NCBI RefSeq assembly: GCF_038593855.1
Contig: NZ_CP151996.1
Coordinates: 4,278,001-4,342,000 of the forward strand
Reading direction: 5' to 3'
Origin: Lysinibacillus sp. FSL M8-0337
GTDB lineage: Bacteria; Bacillota; Bacilli; Bacillales_A; Planococcaceae
DNA length: 64,000 nt
In this document: positions 26,447 through 35,633 of the stretch, piece by piece
Position numbering within the stretch: the stretch's first letter is position 1
Layout: every line of letters starts with the position of its first letter
The notes under the pieces: generated by a model
What the model saw: only the letters and a program-made list of their open reading frames with translations
The model's database searches: none
Told to the model about the DNA's origin: nothing
Translations under genes and position numbers: made by a program

Positions 26447-28226
26447 TTTTCAAAAACTCCAATGCCTGTAATAAAGGATTTTGAGCCTTTCTAAAATACA
26501 ATGTTTGATCTCCATAAATACGTCTTTTTGTCATTTCCTCGATTAAAGCATCAGCAGCAAATAAATCAAACGTTTGAAAACGTTCTTTATATTGAGGGTG
26601 TTGTTGTTGATAAGTTAAAATAACTTCCGTACATATGCGCCAGAAATCCTCTTCCCGCAATCCAAACTCCTCAAGCGTAAAACAAAGTTCAGTCATACAG
26701 ATAAAGAAGAAAGCATCAAAAGTATAATCTCTTACCTCCGAAGCTTTAGCCGTTTTTAAAAACGAATAACGATTAAATTGCCGATGTGTGGCAGGCTCTG
26801 GATTTAACTTTGGCTCCCATTCCGGATGAAGGAGCTCTGAAGAACAAAACCTCACGCCATCATGTAAGTCCTTAACAATAATTCGATGTGGAAAATTATT
26901 TTTTAAAACAAGAATAATATTTTGCGCATGAGACTCTAACGCAATTCCGTGGACATAGAGTAAATGAACAATTGGCGTTACAACCGTTTCGATTAAGGCT
27001 CGGCTCCATTTTTCTACCCCATATAATGCAATCGCCTGCTGAATAAACGCCTCGCCGTTTTTTTGCTTATGCATCAATGCATTTAAAGGCCAAGCTTGTT
27101 CATCTTCTTGCAAGTATTGCGCAATATTTTCTCGATGGATTACACCTAAAGTTCCATAAGCCACTGCATATTGCATAACAGATAATTTTTGATAGCGGAA
27201 AGAAACCCCGATGGTCTCTTTTAAAATTTCAAACTGGCAATTTTTCAAGTATTCATCACTTTTAATGACTCGATCTAGCCAAGCACTAATAATAGGCGCA
27301 TTTTGTGTCGTATGATGCGCTAAAATACGGCTAGTAGATGTATTTGTAATGCTAAGAGGTAATTTTAAATAACTCGCTTGTGCACTATGGCGATTGGATA
27401 ACGAGCGAATGGATTGCTGTGCTCGATATGAGCTATCCGATTTCCCTAATATAATAATCGTCTTATCAGCTATTTGTGGGTAAAATACTGTCGCTATAAT
27501 ATGTTCGAATTGCCACGGATGAACGGGGAGAAAAACATAAGCTTGTTCATCTTCCTCTATTTGCGCTCGTAATTGTTGTTTAAAATGCGCTAACTCCTCT
27601 GGCTGTAAATGATGCTGATACATCTCATTGATTGCAGTTGGTTCTAATACGGCAATATCTACAAAATGCCGACGAACAGCAAGCCAAGTCAACGCGATAT
27701 CCTGATTAAATTCAGGACCATACAAATGATTATCTGCCAAAGTAAAACCTACTCGGGATTTATAGCTTGGATGATACGGATGACCATCAATCATATGGCT
27801 TTCCAATGCCTCATAGTGCAAATCTTCCACTGGTATTGACGGTGGCTGACTGCTCTTTGCCTGACTATCCTTCACAAAGGTCTCCAATAATTCCTGAACA
27901 AATGTCTTCGTATGCTGACCGTCCAATGTCTGCTGAACGACTTCTTCCAGAAAAGTATAGATACTGACACTGGCATCTCCGTCTCTTTTAATGGAATATG
28001 GTTTTACTTTCACTCGACCGAATGACCATTTTTCCACTACTTCACATGTATAAAGGATCGTCTCTCCTTGAACGTTTAGTCCTTGGAAGGTATACTCTTT
28101 TCCATTTTTCGTTACTGGAATAATTTCCTCAAAAAGCAATGCCTCTAACGTTTGGCACTTCAATCGCTCCTGTACTGCCTTATAGGATGCTTCACTTACT
28201 GGCATGAAAGCTGTCATCAATTTCAT
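26433..28226 (-). CDS. NIS siderophore synthetase (IucA/IucC family), SbnF-like by position
   Basis: A synthetase of about 597 aa with the family motifs HPYHPSYKSRVGF, FLPVHPWQFEHI, AQQSIRSLSNRHS, KLPLSITNTSTSR, ESHAQNIILVLKNN and a DLHDG metal-binding segment. It would couple a carboxylate to an amine in the siderophore chain. The start is uncertain. I take ATG (MKLMTAF), 10 nt after AAGGGG, giving a 35-nt overlap with the preceding gene; a longer frame reaches 28292. The 3' end overlaps the aldolase gene by 14 nt. Confidence 0.85.
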   Translation of the reverse strand: MKLMTAFMPVSEASYKAVQERLKCQTLEALLFEEIIPVTKNGKEYTFQGLNVQGETILYTCEVVEKWSFGRVKVKPYSIKRDGDASVSIYTFLEEVVQQTLDGQHTKTFVQELLETFVKDSQAKSSQPPSIPVEDLHYEALESHMIDGHPYHPSYKSRVGFTLADNHLYGPEFNQDIALTWLAVRRHFVDIAVLEPTAINEMYQHHLQPEELAHFKQQLRAQIEEDEQAYVFLPVHPWQFEHIIATVFYPQIADKTIIILGKSDSSYRAQQSIRSLSNRHSAQASYLKLPLSITNTSTSRILAHHTTQNAPIISAWLDRVIKSDEYLKNCQFEILKETIGVSFRYQKLSVMQYAVAYGTLGVIHRENIAQYLQEDEQAWPLNALMHKQKNGEAFIQQAIALYGVEKWSRALIETVVTPIVHLLYVHGIALESHAQNIILVLKNNFPHRIIVKDLHDGVRFCSSELLHPEWEPKLNPEPATHRQFNRYSFLKTAKASEVRDYTFDAFFFICMTELCFTLEEFGLREEDFWRICTEVILTYQQQHPQYKERFQTFDLFAADALIEEMTKRRIYGDQTLYFRKAQNPLLQALEFLKNEEK

Positions 28227-29895
28227 ACATTTCATTCCCCTTATACATAGCATTTTTAACTGCAACATATTCTGGTGTTTCACTTTTGCCAATTAAACAG
28301 CTATACAAATTTTTCTTAGCATAAAATACAGATGTCGTTAACAGATGGGCTACTAGCTCATTCTGTGTTTGTTCCCATTCTTCAAGTAGCATTTCTCGTA
28401 CAATTTGCCAAAAATGGGCTTCACTTAACTGAAAATCTCTAGCAAGCGCATGTATAAATGACCCTAGATGATTTACCATGAAATAATACTTTGTCCTTGA
28501 CCACGCCTGTTTTTTTTCATAAAACAAAGGTCCTTGTGCTTGTCTCTGTGTATCTACTTTTTCTTGTTCGATACTTACGCCTTCTAAATCCCGTATCCAA
28601 AAAATATGTGGTTTCCCTTCCCGAAGCGTTATAAGCGTATTTTGTAAATGGGCTTCAAAGTGAATGCCCTTTTTATCAGCGAGTCTAACAATGGGCAATA
28701 AAGAAATCGTTATATATTGTCGAAACCATTGCTCCACATTCTGCCCTTTCAACCATTCATAAAGTCGACAAGGCTTCCCTTGAATGGGCGCTTCTACTAA
28801 ACTAGCAACAACATAAGTTGATTTTTCATCTAGCACCATTGGTCGATACGCCATCGTAAATAAAGCTGTTAAGGCTTCCTCTTCAAAACGGCACGTGCAG
28901 ACACCTGTCTCATAAAGAACCTTTGTAGATTGCTCTTCTATAAAACAATCATGTGCTGACAAATAATGCGCCGCATCTAATGTTCTTGTCATTTGCTCTT
29001 GGCTATTAATCCTAAGCATATTGGTAATTTGAATTGACAGAGACAGCTTCAAATTACATTTAAATTGCGGAATATAGACTGTTCGAACAGATGATGTAGG
29101 ATAACAAATAGGACCACTACTTCCTAAAAATCTAATTTTTTGTTGTCTTTCATATTCTTGCACTGCCTCTAGCGTTTGCACATAAGCATATTGCCAAGGA
29201 TGCATCGGCAATATGCGATAATTATCATCATCAAATTCTAATTGCTGGCGAACATCGTATTCAAACTTTTGCAAAAATTCATGCGCTGCACTTTCAGTGA
29301 CCCACGTTTCTTGAAAGATATCATATCGAACAGCAATATAACAAAGCGGAAAGGAAGTACGTAATTCAGGGCAATAGGTTGCTACTTCCCGTGATGTAAA
29401 GCCAACAGTATTTTTGGGATATGGATGAAAAGGATGACCATATATAAGTGATTGTTCGGAAGATAAGTAGTCATTTATAAAGTTGCTTGTTGCATGTTTC
29501 AAAAATACAGCCATGTTGCGATAACTATTTTCCACTCTAACTATAAAATCTTGTACATGGTCATATGTGATGGCTTTATTGTGTTGCAAGTATTCCTGAA
29601 CAATTAATGAAGCTAGGAAGGTAAAGCTTAAAGCTTGGCCATTTTGCAAGGAAAAATACGCATATTCATGCTCACCATTTGGCGAATAAAAAGTAAACTT
29701 GCCAATAATCGTTTCATGACTTGCTTGAAAATGTAGAGAAAATGTATGATCCTGTCTATTAACCTTCAGTAGCTTTCTTTGATTCTCACAGCATTCTCGC
29801 AAATAACAATTTAACAACACCTTACAACTATAAATAGCTGCTTGCTTTTCATGATGACTTTGCAAAGCACTTTCTTTAATGAACACCAATGTCAA
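28192..29895 (-). CDS. NIS siderophore synthetase (IucA/IucC family), SbnE-like by position
   Basis: A 567-aa synthetase with HPFHPYPKNTVGFTSRE, ILPMHPWQYAYV, PTSSVRTVYIP, LKLSLSIQITNMLRI, EAHLQNTLITLREG and RDLEGVSI. In staphyloferrin B, SbnE performs the first condensation (citrate with the diamino acid) and is encoded just after the exporter, as here. The start is probably TTG at 29895 or a nearby TTG/GTG, weakly preceded by GAAAGAGAG; no ATG is available. Overlaps the exporter gene by 20 nt. Confidence 0.85.
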   Translation of the reverse strand: MTLVFIKESALQSHHEKQAAIYSCKVLLNCYLRECCENQRKLLKVNRQDHTFSLHFQASHETIIGKFTFYSPNGEHEYAYFSLQNGQALSFTFLASLIVQEYLQHNKAITYDHVQDFIVRVENSYRNMAVFLKHATSNFINDYLSSEQSLIYGHPFHPYPKNTVGFTSREVATYCPELRTSFPLCYIAVRYDIFQETWVTESAAHEFLQKFEYDVRQQLEFDDDNYRILPMHPWQYAYVQTLEAVQEYERQQKIRFLGSSGPICYPTSSVRTVYIPQFKCNLKLSLSIQITNMLRINSQEQMTRTLDAAHYLSAHDCFIEEQSTKVLYETGVCTCRFEEEALTALFTMAYRPMVLDEKSTYVVASLVEAPIQGKPCRLYEWLKGQNVEQWFRQYITISLLPIVRLADKKGIHFEAHLQNTLITLREGKPHIFWIRDLEGVSIEQEKVDTQRQAQGPLFYEKKQAWSRTKYYFMVNHLGSFIHALARDFQLSEAHFWQIVREMLLEEWEQTQNELVAHLLTTSVFYAKKNLYSCLIGKSETPEYVAVKNAMYKGNEMYEIDDSFHASK

Positions 29896-31288
29896 CTCTC
29901 TTTCTTGTTATATATAATACAAAAGGAACAGTAACCAACATGATGCTCCCTAAAATCACACATTCCTCTTTAATTGCCATCCATTTTGCGTCTGCTACGG
30001 AAAGGCCTGCATTTATTAACATGCTCCATCTGAAGTCATAATAAATCGTTAATAGCATGACTGCAAACGACGAAGAAAACCGTTCAATCGTACTCGCTAA
30101 AGCTGAGCCTTCGTGTAACTCCTCTTGCGAAAGTGTATGAAGACCAATTGTTGTGACAGTCATATTCGAAAGACCTCCGCCTATCCCCCTGCCAATCATC
30201 AACAAAATCAATACGAATATGGATACAGACTTTGGTAAAAGGGAAAAGGAGATAATAGATATGGCGACAATCACGATGCCGACTACTATAAAATTTTTGG
30301 ATTTCCCTTTATCCATCCAATGTCCTCCCAACCACATAAACAAACTTGTAAAAATGGCCGTAGGAATGAACATCGCACCTACTGCTGAAGATGGGAGTTG
30401 ATATACTTCCTGAAATAGTAGTGGTAATACAAAAACTGCCCCAAGCATCACGACATCTTGTATTGCAGCAATTAGCACCGTGATGGCGAAGATTGTTTTG
30501 CGTTGTAATAACTTATAATTTAATAGCGGCTCGATTTTCTTATTTTCTAACTGAATAAATCGCATCAATAAAAGCAAACCACCCACTAGCATTATGACTA
30601 ATAGCCAAGTAGGAAGAACCTGCTTTAGAAGCAGTTGAATGCTGACACTTAGCAGTAAAATACTTAGTACCATGTAAATAATGCCGAACAAATCCATCTC
30701 TTTTTTGCGCATAGCTTGATATGAATCAATTTGAGTAGCACATAAACACAACGATACAATTGCAAAAGGAACATTCAGCCAAAATAGATATTGTAATTGA
30801 CCAAATTGAATAATAAGCCCTCCAACAGTTGGACCAATAATGGACGCAACTGTTAGCTGTATTCCCCAAATCCCCGCCACTCGTCCATGTACTTCTTTCT
30901 CGTAAACATCAAACAATAAACTGAGGGATAGTGGAATCATGATGCCACCTGCAATGCCATGAAGACTGCGGACAATCAACACCACTTGAACATATTGATC
31001 GAATAGTCCACCTATAATAGAAGAAAGTCCGTATATTGCAACACCAGCAATATACGCCCTTTTTCTGCCTAAGCGGTCTACGACTAATGGTGTGAGAGGC
31101 ATAGTAATGGTCATTGATAATAGATATGCCAAAATGACCCAACCTGCCGAACTTGCACTAATGCCATATAGCTGCATAAAGCTCGGTAATAAAATATTAA
31201 AGGAACTATTTGTAAGTACGAGTGAAAAGGCAGCGATAAAAACGGCAAGTAAGGCTGAATGTTTCTTCATAGCTTGAATGTTTAACAT
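29876..31288 (-). CDS. MFS siderophore exporter, SbnD-like (DHA2 family)
   Basis: A 470-aa transporter with about 14 predicted helices. MFS motif A is VVDRLGRKRAYIAG; the antiporter motif region is WGIQLTVASIIGPTVGGLI. DHA2-type drug:H+ antiporters next to NIS synthetases usually export the finished siderophore (SbnD in staphyloferrin B, YhcA in achromobactin loci). It overlaps both neighbours by a few nt, so it belongs to the same transcript. Confidence 0.86.
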   Translation of the reverse strand: MLNIQAMKKHSALLAVFIAAFSLVLTNSSFNILLPSFMQLYGISASSAGWVILAYLLSMTITMPLTPLVVDRLGRKRAYIAGVAIYGLSSIIGGLFDQYVQVVLIVRSLHGIAGGIMIPLSLSLLFDVYEKEVHGRVAGIWGIQLTVASIIGPTVGGLIIQFGQLQYLFWLNVPFAIVSLCLCATQIDSYQAMRKKEMDLFGIIYMVLSILLLSVSIQLLLKQVLPTWLLVIMLVGGLLLLMRFIQLENKKIEPLLNYKLLQRKTIFAITVLIAAIQDVVMLGAVFVLPLLFQEVYQLPSSAVGAMFIPTAIFTSLFMWLGGHWMDKGKSKNFIVVGIVIVAISIISFSLLPKSVSIFVLILLMIGRGIGGGLSNMTVTTIGLHTLSQEELHEGSALASTIERFSSSFAVMLLTIYYDFRWSMLINAGLSVADAKWMAIKEECVILGSIMLVTVPFVLYITRKRVDIGVH

Positions 31289-32637
31289 AATGCATACAGC
31301 TCAACCGCTTGTTGTACAGATTCAGCAAAAATATCTAATACTTTTTCTGTTTCAGTTTTATTTATGATAAGAGGTGGTAAAAATCTTAGTACTGCCCCCT
31401 TACGTCCACCTACTTCAATAATTAATCCATTTTCAAAGCATTTTTTTTGAATCATAGCGGCTAATTCGCCATCTGGAGGATAGTGTCCAAGACGATCGAA
31501 CGGCTTATTAGGATTAACAATTTCTACACCTATCATTAATCCTCTGCCACGAACATCACCAATCTCACTGTATAGTCGTCGCAATTGATGCAACCCTTCA
31601 AAAAATTGGGCACTTCTTTCTTCAACATTTTGCAATACACTCTGTTCGCGCACATATTTTAATGTTGCTAATCCTGTTGCCATTGCTAATTGGTTTCCTC
31701 GGAACGTGCCTGTATGCGCACCTGCCTGCCATTGATCTAAAGCTTCCTGATAAATGACGACAGACATTGGTAAGCTACCACCAATCGCTTTTGAGCATAT
31801 AATCACATCAGGAATAATGCCTGCATGCTCAAATGAAAACATCTTTCCAGTCCTCCCTATCCCTGCTTGTACTTCGTCAATAATTAACGGGATATTTCGT
31901 TCTGCAGTTATTTTTCGCAATTGCTGTAGCCATATTACATCCGCTGGAACAACACCTCCCTCTCCTTGTACCGTTTCTACAATTACACAGCATGGATTAG
32001 CTACACCACTTTCACAATCGTCCAATAAATGCTCGATATATTGTGCACTAATCGTTGCAGTCATACCATTTCCCACACCAAATGGGCATCTAAATTCATA
32101 AGGGAATGGTAGAAAATGTACATCTGGCAGTAAGCTTTGCAAATGCTGTTTTTTAGATAGATTACCGCTCATGGACATTGTCGCTTGTGTGGAGCCATGA
32201 TATCCCCCTTGAAAAGCTAAAATAGATTTGCCTTTTGTAGCATGTTTCACTAATTTAATAGCTGCTTCGACCGCATCTGCTCCAGTCGGGCCACAAAATT
32301 GCATTTTTGCGGTATGCTTCATTTCCTCTGGCAATACAGAGAAGATTTCTTTCATAAATTCTATTTTTAACGGTGTTGCTAAATCCAATGTATGAAGTGG
32401 TATTTGTTGATCCAATACTTCCCTGATAGCTGCTATGATGACATCATGATTATGCCCTAAGGCCAATGTACCCGCTCCAGCTAAACAATCATAATACTGT
32501 TTGCCTTCTACATCTGTCACAACCACACCTTGCGCTTTTTGTAAAATAAATGGGAAATGTCGCGAATATGCTCTTGCATTGGATTCACGCTCCTTTTGAA
32601 ACATCAAATATTCTTCTTGAACATTCTCTGTTGCCAT
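31282..32637 (-). CDS. Diaminobutyrate-2-oxoglutarate aminotransferase
   Basis: A 451-aa class III aminotransferase. The PLP Lys is K283 in CSKAIGGSLP, the PLP-pyridine Asp lies in IDEVQAGIGRTG (254-265), and CGPTGADAVEAAIKL is typical of DABA aminotransferases (EctB, RhbA, AcsF). It makes 2,4-diaminobutyrate from aspartate semialdehyde and glutamate. Staphyloferrin B loci use SbnA/SbnB to make 2,3-diaminopropionate instead; neither is present here. This marks the pathway as a different product, closer to achromobactin in building blocks. Confidence 0.88.
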   Translation of the reverse strand: MATENVQEEYLMFQKERESNARAYSRHFPFILQKAQGVVVTDVEGKQYYDCLAGAGTLALGHNHDVIIAAIREVLDQQIPLHTLDLATPLKIEFMKEIFSVLPEEMKHTAKMQFCGPTGADAVEAAIKLVKHATKGKSILAFQGGYHGSTQATMSMSGNLSKKQHLQSLLPDVHFLPFPYEFRCPFGVGNGMTATISAQYIEHLLDDCESGVANPCCVIVETVQGEGGVVPADVIWLQQLRKITAERNIPLIIDEVQAGIGRTGKMFSFEHAGIIPDVIICSKAIGGSLPMSVVIYQEALDQWQAGAHTGTFRGNQLAMATGLATLKYVREQSVLQNVEERSAQFFEGLHQLRRLYSEIGDVRGRGLMIGVEIVNPNKPFDRLGHYPPDGELAAMIQKKCFENGLIIEVGGRKGAVLRFLPPLIINKTETEKVLDIFAESVQQAVELYALC

Positions 32638-32644
32638 GTTGTCA

Positions 32645-33646
32645 CTACTCCTTTTCTATATCTAATAGATAGGTTAAATATGATTCAGCTGCATTTTTCG
32701 TGCTTTTTGTAAAATAATTCGAGGGGTCCACCAAATCTGGCAAGGCATTTACTTCTAAAATGACGCCATTTGTTTGATCTAACGGTTTATCAATATGTAA
32801 ACATCGAATGTCGATGCCTGCCACGTCAATTTGCAATGCTTTGGCTGCACGAATCGCCATCTCAATATTTTCAGGACAAATATCTGCTGTGCGATCTGTT
32901 ATAACATCATAAAAGTCCGTTACTAACATATTGTCATCCACAAATAACTCTACTTGTTGACCCTTTACTAAAACATCATCAAGCGTAAGCCCCTTCCGAT
33001 GTAATATATTTTGCAAGTCTATTGATTCTTCTTCGATTGCTTGATCATTTTCAGGCTCAAGCGTGTTTTTTTTCAATTGCTTATCATTTAAATCCTCTAG
33101 CAATTGACGAATAGTCGAATAGCCGTCACCTTCTATAAAAGCTGATCGGTATTCTAAAACACCAATCATCTCACCATCTATTACTAACACGCGATAATCA
33201 TGTCCAACTACATATCTTTGAAGCATAATCTTTTGACTATATTGTTTAGCAACTATCACTGCTTGCTCTAATTGCTCTAGCGTCTTAATGCCAATGGTTA
33301 CACCTAAACTACATTTAGCATTAATAGGTTTCACTACAACCGTTTTATTCTTTGTTAAAAATTGAATAGCTGGGTCTCCAACTTCCTCTACAATAAGCGT
33401 ATCGGTAATAGGTAGTTTATTCCTTGCTAATAATTTGTTTGTCGCTTCCTTATTTTGTGCTAACAATCCACTTATCAACAACAACTGATGAGACCTTGAT
33501 TTATTGATAATAACTGTTTTGTCTTTATAAGATAGTTCTAAAAAATCCTCACAATCTGCAAGTAATGGTGTACAAACTATGCCCATTTCCTGTGCTTTCT
33601 TTATAATGATTTGATTTTGTAAATTGCTTATTTGCTGTTGTGTCAA
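32645..33646 (-). CDS. ATP-grasp ligase-like protein, first gene of the siderophore operon
   Basis: A 333-aa ATP-grasp protein. The nucleotide part is TVVVKPINAKCSLGVTIGI, followed by YVVGHDYRVLVIDGEMIGVLEYRSAFIEGDGYSTIRQLL and a metal-binding end AGIDIRCL and VILEVNALPDLVDP. The pattern resembles cyanophycin synthetase, GshF and RimK-like amino acid ligases. Neither sbn nor acs clusters contain such a gene. It could add an amino acid to the siderophore or protect an intermediate; this is speculative. The start is TTG, 6 nt after GGGAGGAG. A Fur box lies 27 nt upstream. Confidence 0.82.
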   Translation of the reverse strand: MTQQQISNLQNQIIIKKAQEMGIVCTPLLADCEDFLELSYKDKTVIINKSRSHQLLLISGLLAQNKEATNKLLARNKLPITDTLIVEEVGDPAIQFLTKNKTVVVKPINAKCSLGVTIGIKTLEQLEQAVIVAKQYSQKIMLQRYVVGHDYRVLVIDGEMIGVLEYRSAFIEGDGYSTIRQLLEDLNDKQLKKNTLEPENDQAIEEESIDLQNILHRKGLTLDDVLVKGQQVELFVDDNMLVTDFYDVITDRTADICPENIEMAIRAAKALQIDVAGIDIRCLHIDKPLDQTNGVILEVNALPDLVDPSNYFTKSTKNAAESYLTYLLDIEKE

Positions 33647-33672
33647 ACCTACTCCTCCCACGAAAAATAATT

Positions 33673-33691
33673 GAGAACGATTATCATTATC
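33673..33691 (-). promoter_or_regulatory. Fur box of the siderophore biosynthesis operon
   Basis: Minus-strand GATAATGATAATCGTTCTC matches the 19-bp consensus GATAATGATAATCATTATC at 17 positions. A TATAAT (33693-33698 on the minus strand) abuts it, so bound Fur-Fe would block the promoter. The -35 element is not clear. Confidence 0.9.
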
Positions 33692-33948
33692 AATTATATA
33701 ATAACAATGTACGCTTCAATTTACAAGTTAATGTTAAAAAATAATCCACAATTTAGGAGGAAAAAGAAACACTTACTACTAATGCGTGGTTTAAATTCAA
33801 GCAATGTGGGGATTTCAACGCTTACTTCCTATAATTAATGCACGGGCACAAGGTGGCATGGCATTTTCTTGTGCCTTAGCATCAATTATCGACTTTTAAA
33901 GAAAGGAAAGTTTCATTCACTCTACAATAGAGATGAAAACCATTTATT
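33692..33948. other. Intergenic region between uptake and biosynthesis operons
   Basis: About 255 nt without a gene. It includes a hairpin GGCACAAG / CTTGTGCC at 33845-33875 in a short GC-rich island. That hairpin lacks a T-tract on either strand, so a terminator role is uncertain. It may be a gene relic. Confidence 0.4.
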
Positions 33949-34725
33949 TTACGTTGGCATTTTGGGGCATGATATACAATAATCATGTTCTTCTTCAGAG
34001 GTTAAATAATAATAACAGCAAGTTTTACGTAGTCTAATAGGCTTGTCGGTGCCTCTAGTCATAACTTTTGGCGTATTATATCGCGTAAACGGATTTTTAC
34101 GTTCGCCAAAAATTTCACCTGGAGCTTCCGTCATAATGTATTGATAGTCTTCTTCTAAAAAGGCGATTTCCCTTTCACTTGCCCCTTGGCGAAATTGCGT
34201 TTCATAAAACCAGTGCACATACATAGCCGCATGCTCCCATAAAACCGCCTTTGAAACTTTAGCAGTAGTCGACAGCGCCTTCCATACCTTTGTCATATTA
34301 TCAGCAAATAACGATTGGAGGATTTGGTCTCTCCATTCCGCTCTGCTTATTGGTAGAATTACTTGTGCATCTACCAGCGCTATTTTCGGGAGCCATAAAT
34401 CTTCCTGATAGCTTGACTCCACACGAACATTGTCAATCGACATATTTATCCCCTTTTGGAGCATTGACATGGCAAATAGAGGTGTCGCCATTGTTAATAC
34501 GCTATAGCGCTTTCCAAATAAAGAAGCTGTTATTATTAAAGAAGTAGAATTAAAAATAGGCGAAATGGTTTGTAGATATTGACGGCACTGCTCTCCACAC
34601 AGCAAATCCTTGGATGAGATTGAATAGGGCGAAGCGGGCAAATTTGTCTCCGTGAAACGATAGTTCTCTGTCAGAATAGCAATATCTGTCGGCGTTAGTC
34701 GGTTATCATTCGGTACATGTAACAT
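33949..34725 (-). CDS. FhuF-like ferric-siderophore reductase
   Basis: A 258-aa protein ending in a Cys-rich tail: RKTCCYYYLTSEEEHDY followed by CISCP. Paired CC plus CxxC near the C-terminus bind a [2Fe-2S] cluster in FhuF-type ferric reductases, which release iron from imported hydroxamate or carboxylate siderophores. The N-terminal two thirds match the FhuF/iron-transporter domain in length. It starts 15 nt after the ATPase gene and closes the uptake operon. RBS CAGGAGG. Confidence 0.82.
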   Translation of the reverse strand: MLHVPNDNRLTPTDIAILTENYRFTETNLPASPYSISSKDLLCGEQCRQYLQTISPIFNSTSLIITASLFGKRYSVLTMATPLFAMSMLQKGINMSIDNVRVESSYQEDLWLPKIALVDAQVILPISRAEWRDQILQSLFADNMTKVWKALSTTAKVSKAVLWEHAAMYVHWFYETQFRQGASEREIAFLEEDYQYIMTEAPGEIFGERKNPFTRYNTPKVMTRGTDKPIRLRKTCCYYYLTSEEEHDYCISCPKMPT

Positions 34726-34740
34726 AAAAGTTCCTCCTGC

Positions 34741-35547
34741 TTAAGCTCTAAGACAGCACTTGATGCCCTTTCCATGCGGTACACATAACGGTGTGCCAAA
34801 AAGAGGATCGTTCATAATTGTGCAACCCATGCCAAATACATCCTTTACTAAATCAATTGTTATAATCTCATCTGGTCTTCCTTGTGCATAAATTTTTTTA
34901 TCGCGCACAGCCACGATATGATGCGCATAACGACAGGCTAAATTTAAGTCATGCAAAACCATAACAACTGTACGATTTTCTTTGCTATTTAAATCGAACA
35001 ATAAATCTAAAATTTCTACTTGGTGTGCCATATCTAAATAAGTTGTTGGCTCATCCAATAAAATCAAGTCTGTCTTTTGTGCCAATGTCATCGCAATCCA
35101 TGCCCTCTGGCGTTGACCTCCAGATAATGCATTAACAGGGCTATTGGCAAATGGTGTCATCTGCGTTGCTTCCAATGCTTGATTGACAATCTGCTCATCT
35201 TCTTTAGACCATTGCTTAATCCAGCTTTGATGCGGGTACCTACCTTGTTTAATCAACTGTAAAACCGTTAAACCTTCAGGCGCTATTGGTCCTTGTGGCA
35301 ATATCGCTAATCGTTTTGCAACTGCTTTTGTCGATAAATCTCGTATTTTTTCACCGTCTAATAATACATGTCCATCTTTCGGTTTTATAAGGCGTGCAAA
35401 TGTCCGTAATAATGTCGACTTGCCACAGCCATTTGCACCAACTAAAACCGTAATTTTCCCCTCTGGTACTTGTAAATGTAAATCCTCAAGTATATTGGCA
35501 TTCCCATAGGTAACTGTTAATGCATTCGCCTCTAGTACATTATTCAA
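34741..35547 (-). CDS. Siderophore ABC transporter ATP-binding protein (FecE/FepC-like)
   Basis: A 268-aa ATPase. Walker A is GANGCGKST, the Q-loop LPQGPI, the signature LSGGQRQRAW, Walker B LILLDEP, and the switch His lies in MVLHDLN. It energises import of the ferric siderophore with the two FecCD-type permeases upstream. The C-terminal CTIMNDPLFGTPLCVPHGKG is usual for this subfamily. Part of the Fur-controlled uptake operon, 86 nt after the second permease gene. Confidence 0.9.
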   Translation of the reverse strand: MNNVLEANALTVTYGNANILEDLHLQVPEGKITVLVGANGCGKSTLLRTFARLIKPKDGHVLLDGEKIRDLSTKAVAKRLAILPQGPIAPEGLTVLQLIKQGRYPHQSWIKQWSKEDEQIVNQALEATQMTPFANSPVNALSGGQRQRAWIAMTLAQKTDLILLDEPTTYLDMAHQVEILDLLFDLNSKENRTVVMVLHDLNLACRYAHHIVAVRDKKIYAQGRPDEIITIDLVKDVFGMGCTIMNDPLFGTPLCVPHGKGIKCCLRA

Positions 35548-35633
35548 AATCGTTACACCTCTTTCTCATATTGTACTGCTACATAAGAATCTATATAAAA
35601 ATGTTCCTTATGTATCGTTCATTTCTAAACGTA

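Noticed and set aside
29876-31288. Generic drug pump unrelated to siderophore
   Set aside because: The gene overlaps both neighbours in the siderophore operon and occupies the position of sbnD, so a siderophore exporter is the better call.
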